Notes: generated from the letters alone by a model not told the origin. Counted from the first letter of the stretch, positions 46,316 through 55,106 are shown. The stretch is DNA of 64,000 nt from a bacterium (GCA_030430495.1 JAUIKM010000002.1:1-64000), one strand, 5' to 3'. Translations and numbers: made by a program.

Positions 46316-47293
46316 ATGCAACGATTCAAACTCATGGGCTGCGCTTTGGCGGCGCTGCTGTTGTGTGCGCCTCTGGCCAGAGCGCAATTTGTGTGTACGG
46401 GCGAAGGAAACTGCGAAATATCAATTAACGGTTTACCGCAGGCCTGTATAACGGCCATTGAACTGATTACGGGGCCGCTGTCAGCATCGACGAGTACGGT
46501 GCAGCTGGCAATCTGCGATTACAAATCGCTGAACGGCACCTGTTTTAATATGGAGCTTGGCGGCCACGAGAGTTTTTGCGAAGTCGTGGAAGAAGAAGAA
46601 CAGCCCGGGCTGTACCGCTACAAAGCCAAAATGCGACCGACGGCGACGGTGCCCGGATATCCCGGCACTTTTGTGGCGCAGAACAACCTGATCCTGCGTT
46701 CCGTCAACCTCTACCCGTATCACCTGGGCTCGAACCCGACACCGGTGACGTACGAGGTTATCAGCGATGCGATTTATGTTAATCAAAACGGCGACCGTCT
46801 TGCGATTGCGCGCGGCAGCAATACCTCAATGGAAACGGTGCGTCCGACGACGGTCTGCAATCTTTCGGGTGAATGCGTCATAATCATTAACGGCGTTGAC
46901 ACGCAGATTTCCCCGGTTATTGAAATCACGTCGGAAGCGCCGGTGCAGGTGCAGCCTGGTTTGCAGATTGCCAAGGTGACTGACAAATTCCTGCAGGCCG
47001 GTCTGGATTTTCAGATGCGTCTCGACTTTGCACGCGAGTCAAATTTCATTCTGCGTTCGCTCGATTTCACGACCGACTTTCCGGCTTTGGTGTATGCCGA
47101 CCTGAATGTGGTTATCAGTTACGGCGGTGAGGAGTATCGCTCAAGCTCCAACCTCTGGCTGCAATCGGCCAATCCCGTGACGGAATGGCCGCCGGCGGCG
47201 GGAACGGCTGTGTACTACGTCGAAGACCCGGTTATTTTTACGAGCGACAGCGGCAACGAGATCATCATCGAAAAGGGCAAAGTCGCCAACTGA
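46316..47293 (+). CDS. Secreted two-module paralogue 8 (type D)
   Basis: A 325-residue exported protein, the most diverged of the array. Signal peptide about 1-23 (APLARA). Module 1: VCTGEGNCEISING with AICDYKSLNGTCF and ESFCEVV, so it shares the extra cysteines of type C; module 2: TVCNLSGECVIIING. The C terminus, TSDSGNEIIIEKGKVAN, resembles type A. The ATG at 46316 follows CACAGGATGTTAACA. It ends with a strong terminator. Confidence 0.84.
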   Translation: MQRFKLMGCALAALLLCAPLARAQFVCTGEGNCEISINGLPQACITAIELITGPLSASTSTVQLAICDYKSLNGTCFNMELGGHESFCEVVEEEEQPGLYRYKAKMRPTATVPGYPGTFVAQNNLILRSVNLYPYHLGSNPTPVTYEVISDAIYVNQNGDRLAIARGSNTSMETVRPTTVCNLSGECVIIINGVDTQISPVIEITSEAPVQVQPGLQIAKVTDKFLQAGLDFQMRLDFARESNFILRSLDFTTDFPALVYADLNVVISYGGEEYRSSSNLWLQSANPVTEWPPAAGTAVYYVEDPVIFTSDSGNEIIIEKGKVAN

Positions 47294-47329
47294 TGTGACC
47301 GTTTAATCTTCGTGTATGTTTAAGTGTTT

Positions 47330-47367
47330 AACTCCGCCGTTGGCCTCTCCCGACGGCGGAGTTTTTT
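47330..47367 (+). terminator. Rho-independent terminator after paralogue 8
   Basis: 11-bp perfect stem AACTCCGCCGT/ACGGCGGAGTT followed by four more T. It closes the array and lies just before the converging SDR gene. Confidence 0.88.
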
Positions 47368-47384
47368 GTTGCAACTGCGATGTT

Positions 47385-48131
47385 TTACTGCAGCATGCCG
47401 CCGTCGGCCGTGTATTCCGAGCCGGTGACGAAGGAAGCTTCGTCGGAAGCAAGAAAGAGGGCGACGTTGGCAATCTCATCTGATTCGCCCATGCGACCGA
47501 GCGGAACATTGCTGAGAATTTGTTTGCCGAACTCATCGAGCTGTTCTTCACTCAGACCTGTTTTGCCGAAAATCGGCGTATTGATCGGGCCGGGGCTGAC
47601 GGCGTTGACGCGGATTTTGCGCGGCGCCAGTTCTACCGACAGCGTGCGAACCAGCGAGCGCAAAGCCGCTTTACTGGCGGAATAGACGCCGCCGTTGGGC
47701 ATCCCCATCTCATTGACCACCGAAGTTGTAAACAGGATAGACGCGCCGTCGTTCAGTTGCGGCAGCGCAGCCTGAACTGTGTAGAACGGTCCGCGGAAGT
47801 TAATGTTCATTGTGTTGTCGAACATTTCCAGCGGCGTTTGTTCCACCGGTGCAAACAGGGCGATGCCGGCGTTGAGAAACAGGACGTCGATTTTGCCGAA
47901 AGTTTCGACGGTCTTGTTTAAGGCGGCCTGCGTTTCTTTGAGATTGGCGGCGTCGGCGCGGATTGTTAACACCGTGCCGCCGGTATCCGCAGCGATCTTG
48001 TCCAGAGCTTCCTGGTTGCGTCCGGTGACGGCCACGTTGGCGCCCTCGGCTTTAAAACGATACACGGAAGCCAGGCCGATACCGCTGGTACCGCCCGTAA
48101 TCAGAACTGTCTTGCCGTTCAGGCGTCCCAT
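47385..48131 (-). CDS. Short-chain dehydrogenase/reductase
   Basis: A 248-residue classical SDR oxidoreductase, probably NADP-dependent. TGGTSGIG at about 12-19 binds the cofactor; NAG is at about 91-93; the catalytic Ser, Tyr and Lys lie in SVVNEMGMPNGGVYSASKAAL (about 138-158). Full family length. It follows a TetR regulator gene on the same strand, 148 bases apart, and two operator-like sites lie in that spacer, so TetR control is likely. SDR-TetR pairs of this kind often respond to electrophiles or aromatic compounds; the substrate is unknown. Confidence 0.92.
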   Translation of the reverse strand: MGRLNGKTVLITGGTSGIGLASVYRFKAEGANVAVTGRNQEALDKIAADTGGTVLTIRADAANLKETQAALNKTVETFGKIDVLFLNAGIALFAPVEQTPLEMFDNTMNINFRGPFYTVQAALPQLNDGASILFTTSVVNEMGMPNGGVYSASKAALRSLVRTLSVELAPRKIRVNAVSPGPINTPIFGKTGLSEEQLDEFGKQILSNVPLGRMGESDEIANVALFLASDEASFVTGSEYTADGGMLQ

Positions 48132-48167
48132 GACAATACCTCATCAGTTTAGCAGAAGATTAAATAA

Positions 48168-48184
48168 ATGACCAGTCGTATTAC
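48168..48184. promoter_or_regulatory. TetR operator-like site 1
   Basis: AATGACCAGTCGTATTA, in the spacer before the SDR gene. Matches sites at 48241-48256 and 48891-48906 in the pattern TGACC-R-R/N-CGT-N-TTA. Confidence 0.5.
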
Positions 48185-48240
48185 TTGTTTGCATGTCTGG
48201 ACCGATTCACACAAGGAGGTCGGTTGGAATATCAAATAAA

Positions 48241-48256
48241 GTGACCGACCGTATTA
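48241..48256. promoter_or_regulatory. TetR operator-like site 2
   Basis: GTGACCGACCGTATTA. The ACCGACC also forms an inverted repeat with GGTCGGT about 30 bases to the left. Confidence 0.5.
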
Positions 48257-48279
48257 AGCTGAGCTGAAAAAAACGCTTC

Positions 48280-48879
48280 TCAACGCAGCAGTTTGTTGAA
48301 CACCAGATTCATGAAGCCGTCGAAGTCCGCTTCCGAATGCTCGGCTTTGGCCGTCGTTATAACGCCTTTCCAGGCGTTGTCGATGAACTGGGCCAATTGT
48401 TCCACGTCGTAGTCGGCCGCAATGTCGCCGCGTTGCTGCGCCTCGGCCAGACAGGCGGCCATTGCAAAGCGCGAGTTGCGAATGTGGCGGGAAATGTTTT
48501 GCGAAATTGTGCCGCCGTGATCGGCCATTTCCTGGCACATGTTGTTGATAAAACAGCCGCGTGAAAAATTTTGCCGTTCAACGACAGCGACGCGTCGGCG
48601 CTCGAACAGGGCTCTGAGCCGTTCCAGCGGCGGCAACTGCGAGTCGCGCAGGGCGTCCTCGTCCGATGCCGAGTACAGGTCGTAGTAGAACTGCATCGCC
48701 GCAACGGCAAAGTCTTCCTTGCTGTTGAAGTAGTTGTAGAACGAGCCTTTGGGAATACCGGCGGCGTCGGTAATGTCCTTGATGCCGGTGGCGTTGTAGC
48801 CCTGGCCGTGCATCAGGCGCAGTCCCTCGCTGAGGATTTGTTCCCGTTTGGCTTTTTTATGTTCTGCACTAACATTCAT
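48280..48879 (-). CDS. TetR/AcrR-family transcriptional regulator
   Basis: A 199-residue repressor-type regulator. The N-terminal helix-turn-helix is clear (ATGIKDITDAAGIPKGSFYN, about 25-44, then YFNSKEDFAVAA). The C-terminal ligand domain is of the type with RGCFINNMCQEMAD. An operator-like site (48891-48906) overlaps its own promoter region, and two more lie before the adjacent SDR gene, so it probably represses both. Confidence 0.92.
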   Translation of the reverse strand: MNVSAEHKKAKREQILSEGLRLMHGQGYNATGIKDITDAAGIPKGSFYNYFNSKEDFAVAAMQFYYDLYSASDEDALRDSQLPPLERLRALFERRRVAVVERQNFSRGCFINNMCQEMADHGGTISQNISRHIRNSRFAMAACLAEAQQRGDIAADYDVEQLAQFIDNAWKGVITTAKAEHSEADFDGFMNLVFNKLLR

Positions 48880-48890
48880 GTCGCAAAAAT

Positions 48891-48906
48891 ATGACCGGTC
48901 GTCTTA
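48891..48906. promoter_or_regulatory. TetR operator-like site 3
   Basis: ATGACCGGTCGTCTTA, 12 bases upstream of the TetR gene start. The core GACCGGTC is a perfect palindrome, the best of the three sites. Confidence 0.55.
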
Positions 48907-48960
48907 ACTGGCAAGTGAAAGTTTTCCACAGGCCTGCGAAGCCGCACCGGGCCTGATTTC

Positions 48961-50199
48961 TCAGGCCTGGTTTTTGAGCGCTTCTTTTTCTTCGGCAATT
49001 GCCTGAAGCATGATAGAGATGACGGTGTCGAGGTCCCGTTTGGAAATGACAAGCGGCGGAATCAGGCGCATAACATTGAGGGCGGTGCAGTTGCTGATGA
49101 CGCCTTTGTCCAGCATGCGGCGCACCACGCCCGCGCCTTCAAAGTCCAGAACCACGCCGCGCATCAGCCCGAGGCCGCGAATCTCTTTGATCGAAGTCTG
49201 GTGTTCGCGCGCCGCTTCGAGCTTTTCGACCAGGTAGTCGCCCAGTTCGGATGCGCGGTCCAGCAGATCCTCGTCCTCGATCACTTCAATCGTCGCAAGA
49301 GCGGCGGCGCAGGCCAGCGGGTTGCCGCCGAAAGTGGTGCCGTGGCGTCCCTTGGGCAGGGCGTCGGCAATGTCCTGGCTGACGAGCGTGGCGCCGATCG
49401 GCACGCCGCCGCCGAGTCCTTTGGCCAGCGACAGAATATCGGGGCGCACGCCGTACTGCTCAAAGGCAAACATCGTGCCGGTGCGTCCCATGCCGCACTG
49501 TACCTCGTCAAAAATAAGCGCCGCGCCGCGGTCGCTGCAGATCTGGCGCGCAGCCTGCATGAATTCGGGCGTGGCGGCCGTCACGCCGCCTTCGCCCTGG
49601 ATCGGTTCGATAATCACGGCGGCGGTATCGCCGTCGACGGCGCGGTCCAGCGCGGCGACGTCGTTGAAGGGAATGCGGCGGTAGCCGGAGGGAATCGGCT
49701 CAAAACCTTGTTGGTAGAGGTCCTTGCCGGCCGCGATGGTGGCGAGCGTTCGCCCGTGGAAACAGCCTTCCATCGAAACGATCACGCCGCCGCGGGGAGA
49801 GCCGCCGCGTTTGCTGTGATACCAGTTGCGCGCCAGCTTGAACGCGCCCTCATTGGCTTCCGCACCGGAATTGTTGAAAAAGACGCGATCCAGACCGCTC
49901 AGCTCACAGAGGCGTCGGGCCAGCTGCGCCTGCGCTTCGGTCACGAAAAAATTCGAAATATGCGTCAGCTGCGCGGCCTGGCGCTGGATAGCCGCGACGA
50001 CGTGCGGGTGACAATGCCCGACATTGAGCACGGCAATGCCGGCCAGCGCATCGATGTATTCGCGGCCGTTGGAATCCCAGATGCGCGCGCCGCTGCCGCG
50101 GGCGGGGACGAGCGGCAGCCGCCGGTACACCTGCAGGTGGTATTCACTTTCAAGTGCGGGGGCCTGAGACGGCGACGATTCCGACATCACGATTTCCAT
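48961..50199 (-). CDS. argD: Class III aminotransferase, acetylornithine aminotransferase-like
   Basis: A PLP enzyme of about 412 residues. Seen: GAEANEGAFKLARNW (cofactor phosphate region), IIEPIQGEGGV, the Asp of LIFDEVQCGMGRTG that holds the pyridine ring, and the Schiff-base lysine in SLAKGLGGGVPIG. The pattern fits ArgD/SucCD-type acetylornithine or succinyldiaminopimelate aminotransferases better than 4-aminobutyrate ones. No other arginine genes are near, so the substrate is uncertain. Starts at 50199 and 50187 both have a GGA at good distance; I list the first. Confidence 0.85.
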   Translation of the reverse strand: MEIVMSESSPSQAPALESEYHLQVYRRLPLVPARGSGARIWDSNGREYIDALAGIAVLNVGHCHPHVVAAIQRQAAQLTHISNFFVTEAQAQLARRLCELSGLDRVFFNNSGAEANEGAFKLARNWYHSKRGGSPRGGVIVSMEGCFHGRTLATIAAGKDLYQQGFEPIPSGYRRIPFNDVAALDRAVDGDTAAVIIEPIQGEGGVTAATPEFMQAARQICSDRGAALIFDEVQCGMGRTGTMFAFEQYGVRPDILSLAKGLGGGVPIGATLVSQDIADALPKGRHGTTFGGNPLACAAALATIEVIEDEDLLDRASELGDYLVEKLEAAREHQTSIKEIRGLGLMRGVVLDFEGAGVVRRMLDKGVISNCTALNVMRLIPPLVISKRDLDTVISIMLQAIAEEKEALKNQA

Positions 50200-50529
50200 A
50201 CCTATCATCCAATTCTGTTTGCTGGTTAAAAACTGAACGCCCGACGACAAACAAAAGTCGGCCAAAAAGCGTGCAGAAGAATAGCCCTGACGAATTCGGC
50301 CCGCCTTGCGTGCCGTCGGATCGGGCTGCGGATATTTCCGGGTGCGAAAGCCCGAATGACGGCCAAGCGTTAAACCTGCGGAAATTGTGACGGGGCGCCG
50401 CGCCCGCACCGGCGAACGGCAGTCCGAACTATTTGTCTAAATTCCGGTTGACAGGCAGCCGGCGCTGCACAAGATTGTGCTTTTCGCGGGCCTATCCAAG
50501 TAACTTTCACGACATTCAAGGCAAACTCC

Positions 50530-51012
50530 ATGACAAGCGAACCGGTGGTAATGCATTCGAACACTATGCACCTGATCGGCAAGAGCGTGCGGACGAGCAA
50601 CGCGCTGGAGATGGACGCGGCCACGGCGCAGATAGGCGGACTGTGGCAGCAGTTTTACACCGAAGGAATTGCTGACAAGATTGCGGGCCAGAGCGCGCCC
50701 GGCGTTGTCTTCGGCGTGTATTCCGATTACGAAAGCGACGTCAACGGCATGTACACGCTGTCGGTCGCGCTGGAAACCGAAGCGGGTGCGGCGGCGCCGG
50801 AGGGATTCAACGCGATCGAGATTCCGCCGGCCACATTTCTGGTGTTTTCGGCCGAGGGGCCTGTTCCGCAGGCGACCATCGGACTCTGGCAGGAAATCTG
50901 GCAATACTTTGAGCAGCACACGGAGACGCCGCGGGCTTACGATTACGACTTTGAGTTGTACTCAGAGCAGCAGCCGGACAAAGTCGATATTTATATATCG
51001 ATTAAAGCCTGA
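50530..51012 (+). CDS. GyrI-like/effector-binding domain protein
   Basis: A 160-residue stand-alone small-molecule binding domain of the GyrI/AraC-effector type. Seen: IGKSVRTSN near the start, GGLWQQFYTEGIADKI (about 36-51), FGVYSDYESDVNGMYTLSVA and the C-terminal LWQEIWQYFEQH followed by YDFELYSE. These are the strand-helix repeats of the SOUL/GyrI fold. Such proteins bind lipophilic drugs or cations and can protect against toxins. AAGG precedes the ATG at some distance. Confidence 0.85.
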   Translation: MTSEPVVMHSNTMHLIGKSVRTSNALEMDAATAQIGGLWQQFYTEGIADKIAGQSAPGVVFGVYSDYESDVNGMYTLSVALETEAGAAAPEGFNAIEIPPATFLVFSAEGPVPQATIGLWQEIWQYFEQHTETPRAYDYDFELYSEQQPDKVDIYISIKA

Positions 51013-51186
51013 AGCGGGGTTGCGGCCTTGTGATGTGATCTCCGGCTGTGCGCCGATACCGACTGGCAGTTGAGACAATTGCGTCCCGGGCGGTGGCCGC
51101 GCGGGACGACACTCTCCGGCGCAGCACTCCTGCATCAAATGGGTGGCGGCGCGATTCTCACTCACTTAAACATCAGGAACCCGGGC

Positions 51187-51666
51187 ATGAACACCTTAAC
51201 TCACTTGCGGCATCGCTCGTTTGCTGTGCTGTTTGCGGTCGGCATGGCTGCGTTTGTTTTCACCGCATGCAACAGCGACAGCGACGAGTTTAAACAAAAC
51301 ATGCAACAAAAGTTGCACGAAACCCTGGATGAATGGAGCGAAAAAGCCAGGGAAGCCAGGGATCAATTGATCGAAGAGACACGCAAACAACTGGACGCGG
51401 TCAATGCAAAGATCAGCGACATGGAAGCGAAAATGGATAAGGACAGCGAAGCCGCAAGCGCCGAGGCGCAGGCGGCGCTCGATAAACTCAAACAAAAGCG
51501 CATCAACCTGCAGGAAACGCTTGAAAAACTCGAAAACGTGACGGAAGACGACTGGGAGAAAGTCAAGTCCCGGATTTCAACGCAGATCGATGAAAACTTC
51601 GACTCGGCCGAAGATCAGCCGACCGAGTCGGAAGAGTCGACTGAGTCGACCGAGAAAAATCAATAA
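51187..51666 (+). CDS. Coiled-coil lipoprotein
   Basis: A 159-residue lipoprotein. A hydrophobic signal (LFAVGMAAFVFTAC) ends in a lipobox cysteine. The mature part is one long charged helix rich in Glu, Lys, Ala and Gln with heptad character (about 35-140), followed by an acidic Ser/Glu/Thr tail. No named family. Resembles small periplasmic coiled-coil lipoproteins that space the envelope or bind peptidoglycan. The start was placed at the ATG giving the signal; the frame is open further upstream. A good terminator follows. Confidence 0.75.
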   Translation: MNTLTHLRHRSFAVLFAVGMAAFVFTACNSDSDEFKQNMQQKLHETLDEWSEKAREARDQLIEETRKQLDAVNAKISDMEAKMDKDSEAASAEAQAALDKLKQKRINLQETLEKLENVTEDDWEKVKSRISTQIDENFDSAEDQPTESEESTESTEKNQ

Positions 51667-51691
51667 ATCGCACTGGCTGCAGGACCATACA

Positions 51692-51730
51692 AAAAGGCGA
51701 CGTACACAAAGTTGTTCGTCGCCTTTTTTG
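51692..51730 (+). terminator. Rho-independent terminator after the coiled-coil lipoprotein
   Basis: 9-bp stem AAGGCGACG/CGTCGCCTT followed by TTTT; the A run on the left lets it act in both directions. Confidence 0.85.
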
Positions 51731-52060
51731 TCTGCGCAACTATCACTTAAACAAAAAAAGAGAGTCGCCAAACCGGGGTGCACCTCCCAATCCAGCAACC
51801 CTCTTAAACACACGGAATTGCGTTACTTTTGAATTTGGCGGGCCAAGCTCCGCCGCGGCGCCGCAAAACAGCATCGGCGCGCTGTGAGTTTTTTCAGATG
51901 ACAACTACCAAAGAAGCCGCAGGTCGGAATTAAAGCAATGTGTCCGTCCGCCCGGAGACGGACCGGACACATCGTGGAGTAAGCCGGTAGCGACATGGCG
52001 TCGCCGCGGCAATAAACTCCTGCTCACACCGGCGATCGTTAACCGGCGTTGCGATTAATC
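51731..52060. other. Intergenic stretch with a hairpin
   Basis: A stem GTGTCC-GTCC with GGAC-CGGACAC (51940-51970) could end the converging minus-strand gene. Nothing else recognised. Confidence 0.4.
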
Positions 52061-52471
52061 TCAGGATCCGGATTGTTCAATGACAACCGGATCGTCCAGA
52101 GTGATGGTACCGATAGTCCAGCCCGGCATAGTCGTCGGCGCAGTGCCCGTCACCACCATCGACATATGGGCGTAGTGCAGCTCTTTTGTGCTCGGATCGA
52201 ATCCCTGGAAAATAATCGTGCCGTAATTACCTTGTGCGTCCGTAGCCGAAAACGTTTCCCACTGATTCATATTCGTGAAAATGAACTGCCGCCCGTGATT
52301 GCCGAGGTTGGCATTAAACACCGCGGTTCTGTCCGCCGTCGGCGTGCCGCCAACCATGACGCCGGTGTAGACGATACCCCAGACGGTAAACGGCCCGATC
52401 TTCTGCATCGTGACATTACCGCTTACACCACTCAACTGTTGCGGATTATGATTATGCGCTTTGTCTGACAT
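52061..52471 (-). CDS. Hypothetical protein, 136 residues
   Basis: A well-formed small gene: GGAG nine bases before the ATG, own promoter space, and a hairpin beyond its stop. The protein has a His/Asn/Gln-rich start (KAHNHNPQQ) and then a strand-rich body (GPFTVWGIVYTGVMVGG, then GRQFIFTNMNQWETFSA, then GTIIFQGFDP). No signal peptide and no family I can name. It reads like a small soluble beta-barrel or lipocalin-like domain, but I cannot support that. Confidence 0.7.
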   Translation of the reverse strand: MSDKAHNHNPQQLSGVSGNVTMQKIGPFTVWGIVYTGVMVGGTPTADRTAVFNANLGNHGRQFIFTNMNQWETFSATDAQGNYGTIIFQGFDPSTKELHYAHMSMVVTGTAPTTMPGWTIGTITLDDPVVIEQSGS

Positions 52472-52829
52472 CCCGGCTTACTCCTTTACGAGATTGTGTT
52501 ACGCAGCATCACAGATACTGTTTGTTTGACGTCCGCAAGATGCACAGTCCGCCGCAGGTGCAAAAACCACTTTGGGTCCGACTATGGAACGGCCAACGCG
52601 CTAAAACAGGTGAAACTCCGAGCGGCGTACGTGTCCTAAGTTGTTGTGGTTGAATGCGTTACGGCGGTGCTTGCAGTCGTGTTAACGCTGGAGTCTTCGG
52701 GTGTAAATGCGCTCATTAGGTAAATTGGCGTGCGCATTGTAGCTTGCGCGCGCCTTGAACGCCCGCCTGCCCGCGGCCGGCTTCGAGGTGAAATGGTTTA
52801 AACTTTTGCTTCGGCCTCTCTGCACAGCC
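52472..52829. other. Intergenic stretch, about 0.36 kb
   Basis: Divergent spacer between the 136-residue protein and the helical-repeat protein. No repeat or hairpin recognised. Confidence 0.4.
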
Positions 52830-54362
52830 ATGAAACCATCAGACGACCTGTTTCAACTGATCAAATCAATGACGAGCTCCGAGAAGCGCGCATTCAAGCT
52901 GTTTGCGCGTCGGCATGGCGGCAAGGACACAAGTAATTATATCACGATTTTTGATGCCGTCGGCCGCCAGGATGTCTACGACGAGGCGCATATCCGCCGA
53001 CTGTTTCGCGATAAAACATTCAGTCGCCATTTTGCTTCCACCAAGTATCAGCTATATCACCTGGTGTTACGCTGTCTGCGCGAGAGTGCGGGTGAAGGAG
53101 TTGTGGAACGCGAGGTGCGCGACCTGATCGAAAAAGCGCGCGTTCTGATTCGTCGCGGACTGTTTTCACAAAGCGGTAAACTGCTGGACAAGGCGCGCCA
53201 CGAAGCGGAGCAGTACGAGATGCATCCGGCCTTGCTCGACATTCTCGACCTGGAACGCCAGGTCTTTTTTGAGTCGCATCGCCGCGAAATTGACCGCGAG
53301 GTGGATCAGATGCTCGAGCGCGAGCGCCGTTTGCAGCGCCAGTGGTCCGAGCGCCTCGACTATCTTTCGCTCTACAGTCGCGTGCTGGCGGTTGAAAAAA
53401 CTGAACACCTCAGGCGCGATCGGCGCGAAACGCAGGAGCTGGCTGACGACGCACTGCTGCGGCCGGACAGGTTGCCGGATGCATTTTTAACACGTCGTTT
53501 GTTTTATCGGGTTAACTGCGCGCAGGCCATGATCAGCGGCCGCATAGCCGAGGCCTGTAGCCAGGTGGATGAATTGCTGCAGCACTGGGAGACGCATCCG
53601 TCGATGCAGTCGGCCTACCCGCTGGAGTTTAAGCGGGATCTGCAGAACTCGCTTAAACTCAATATCAAGGCCGGACGCATTGAGGCGGTGGAAGACTTGC
53701 TGGCGCGGATTCAGGAGCGCCCTTCACTTTCCATTCGCGACGCGCGCAACACGGAGCAGAATTACCTTCAGATTAAACTCAATCTTTCCATGCAACGCGG
53801 CGAGTTTGAGCGCGGCGCACAGCTGGCGACGCCGATTGACGACTTTTTACACCGCTACCGCAAGAGCATCAGCCCCGACGTCAGCATGAGTTTAAACTAC
53901 AACATGGCGGTGTTGTACTTTTTTCTGGGGGACTTAAACAATACTCTGGCGCGTCTGGACAAAGTCGAGGCTCATTCGGACAGCGTTTACCGGCGCGACA
54001 TCCAGGACTTTAACAGGCTGTTCAGCCCGCTTGTGCATTTTGAACTCGGCAACGCCGACGTCGTGGACTCGCAGTTGCGTTCGGCTTACCGCTATTTCCA
54101 CAAACACACGCGACTTTTTGCGTTCGAGCGGACGGTAATTCACTTTCTGCGCAAACTTAACGCAGCTGATGAAAACAGTCGCATGGAAATTTATCGTCGT
54201 TTTCTGGAGGAAATGCAGGAGGTCGCCGGTCAGGCGCAAAGCCGCGAACTCATCGGCCTGCACGAGACTCTTTACTGGCTGGAGTCGCGCGTGGAGGGAC
54301 TGCCGATAGCGGAGATTTTTCGGCGCAGGGCGCAGCGCGAACTTAAACAACAGCGGGATTAA
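52830..54362 (+). CDS. Helical (TPR-like) repeat protein of a Bacteroidota-type family
   Basis: A 510-residue soluble protein, highly charged and almost all helical. The opening KPSDDLFQLIKSMTSSEKRAFKLFARRH, in two parts, followed by NYITIFDAVGRQDVYDE, is a pattern I associate with a family of uncharacterised TPR-like proteins in Bacteroidota. Repeated helix pairs with A-x-x-Y/F-F-x-G-x-x-x-x-A follow (such as NMAVLYFFLGDLNNTLARL near 370). No membrane segment or catalytic motif. Start chosen at MKPSDD because the preceding 25 residues are unlike the family. Confidence 0.75.
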   Translation: MKPSDDLFQLIKSMTSSEKRAFKLFARRHGGKDTSNYITIFDAVGRQDVYDEAHIRRLFRDKTFSRHFASTKYQLYHLVLRCLRESAGEGVVEREVRDLIEKARVLIRRGLFSQSGKLLDKARHEAEQYEMHPALLDILDLERQVFFESHRREIDREVDQMLERERRLQRQWSERLDYLSLYSRVLAVEKTEHLRRDRRETQELADDALLRPDRLPDAFLTRRLFYRVNCAQAMISGRIAEACSQVDELLQHWETHPSMQSAYPLEFKRDLQNSLKLNIKAGRIEAVEDLLARIQERPSLSIRDARNTEQNYLQIKLNLSMQRGEFERGAQLATPIDDFLHRYRKSISPDVSMSLNYNMAVLYFFLGDLNNTLARLDKVEAHSDSVYRRDIQDFNRLFSPLVHFELGNADVVDSQLRSAYRYFHKHTRLFAFERTVIHFLRKLNAADENSRMEIYRRFLEEMQEVAGQAQSRELIGLHETLYWLESRVEGLPIAEIFRRRAQRELKQQRD

Positions 54363-54548
54363 AGCGGCTGCAACAGCCCGCTTTGCCGTCGGCGCAGACT
54401 TGCCGGCAGCTTGCAGAATTCTTTTGTTCGTCCCGGCCCGATGTTAAAGTTTTGTTGAAGATGGGTCTGAGTTCACCAAATCGGCCTTTGATTCGTCATG
54501 CGCGGTGCACAAGCTTGTCGCAATTCACTGAGAAGGAGGAGAAAAGAC

Positions 54549-55106
54549 ATGACGGAGTTTGCCGACCAATACTTGAGTAATATTCGCCTGCAATTCAGAT
54601 CGTACCGCGCCATGGCGGAGAAGGCCATGGCACAGGTGGAAGACGAGGCATTTTTTGTTGTTCCCTATCACGACGGCAACAGCGTGGCGATTCTGGTTAA
54701 ACACATGGCGGGCAACATTCGCTCGCGCTGGCTGGACTTTTTTACGTCCGACGGCGAGAAGCCGGACCGCGATCGCGACATGGAATTTGAGATCGAAGCC
54801 GAGAGCCGTTCGGATCTGATGGCCGCCTGGGCGCGCTCGTGGGACATTCTGTTCGGCATCCTCGACCCGCTGAGTCCGGCGGACCTGGGGCGGACAATCA
54901 CGATCCGCGGCGAGCCGCACAACGTGATTGAGGCGATCAACCGTCAGTTGACGCACTACGCTTATCACATCGGGCAGATCGTTCTACTGGCGCGTCATCA
55001 CGCCGGCGACGACTGGCAGACGCTGAGTGTGGCGCGCGGAGCGACGAAGCAGTTCAACGAGTCAATGCGGCGCAAACACGGCGGTGAGACCAAAAGCACT
55101 ACGTAG
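54549..55106 (+). CDS. DinB-like/DUF1572 protein
   Basis: A 185-residue four-helix-bundle protein of the DinB/DUF1572 type. Metal-ligand histidines are at SVAILVKHMAGNI (about 52-64) and in LTHYAYHIGQIVLLARH (about 142-158); the two-histidine H-x-x-x-H pattern is present. Family members include thiol-dependent transferases (DinB/YfiT, bacillithiol or mycothiol S-transferases). A strong GGAGGAG precedes the ATG. Role unknown. Confidence 0.85.
   Translation: MTEFADQYLSNIRLQFRSYRAMAEKAMAQVEDEAFFVVPYHDGNSVAILVKHMAGNIRSRWLDFFTSDGEKPDRDRDMEFEIEAESRSDLMAAWARSWDILFGILDPLSPADLGRTITIRGEPHNVIEAINRQLTHYAYHIGQIVLLARHHAGDDWQTLSVARGATKQFNESMRRKHGGETKSTT

Noticed and set aside
36943-47293. Paralogues as classical enediyne apoproteins (neocarzinostatin type)
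   Set aside because: They are three times longer and the cysteine spacing differs; kept only as a functional analogy.
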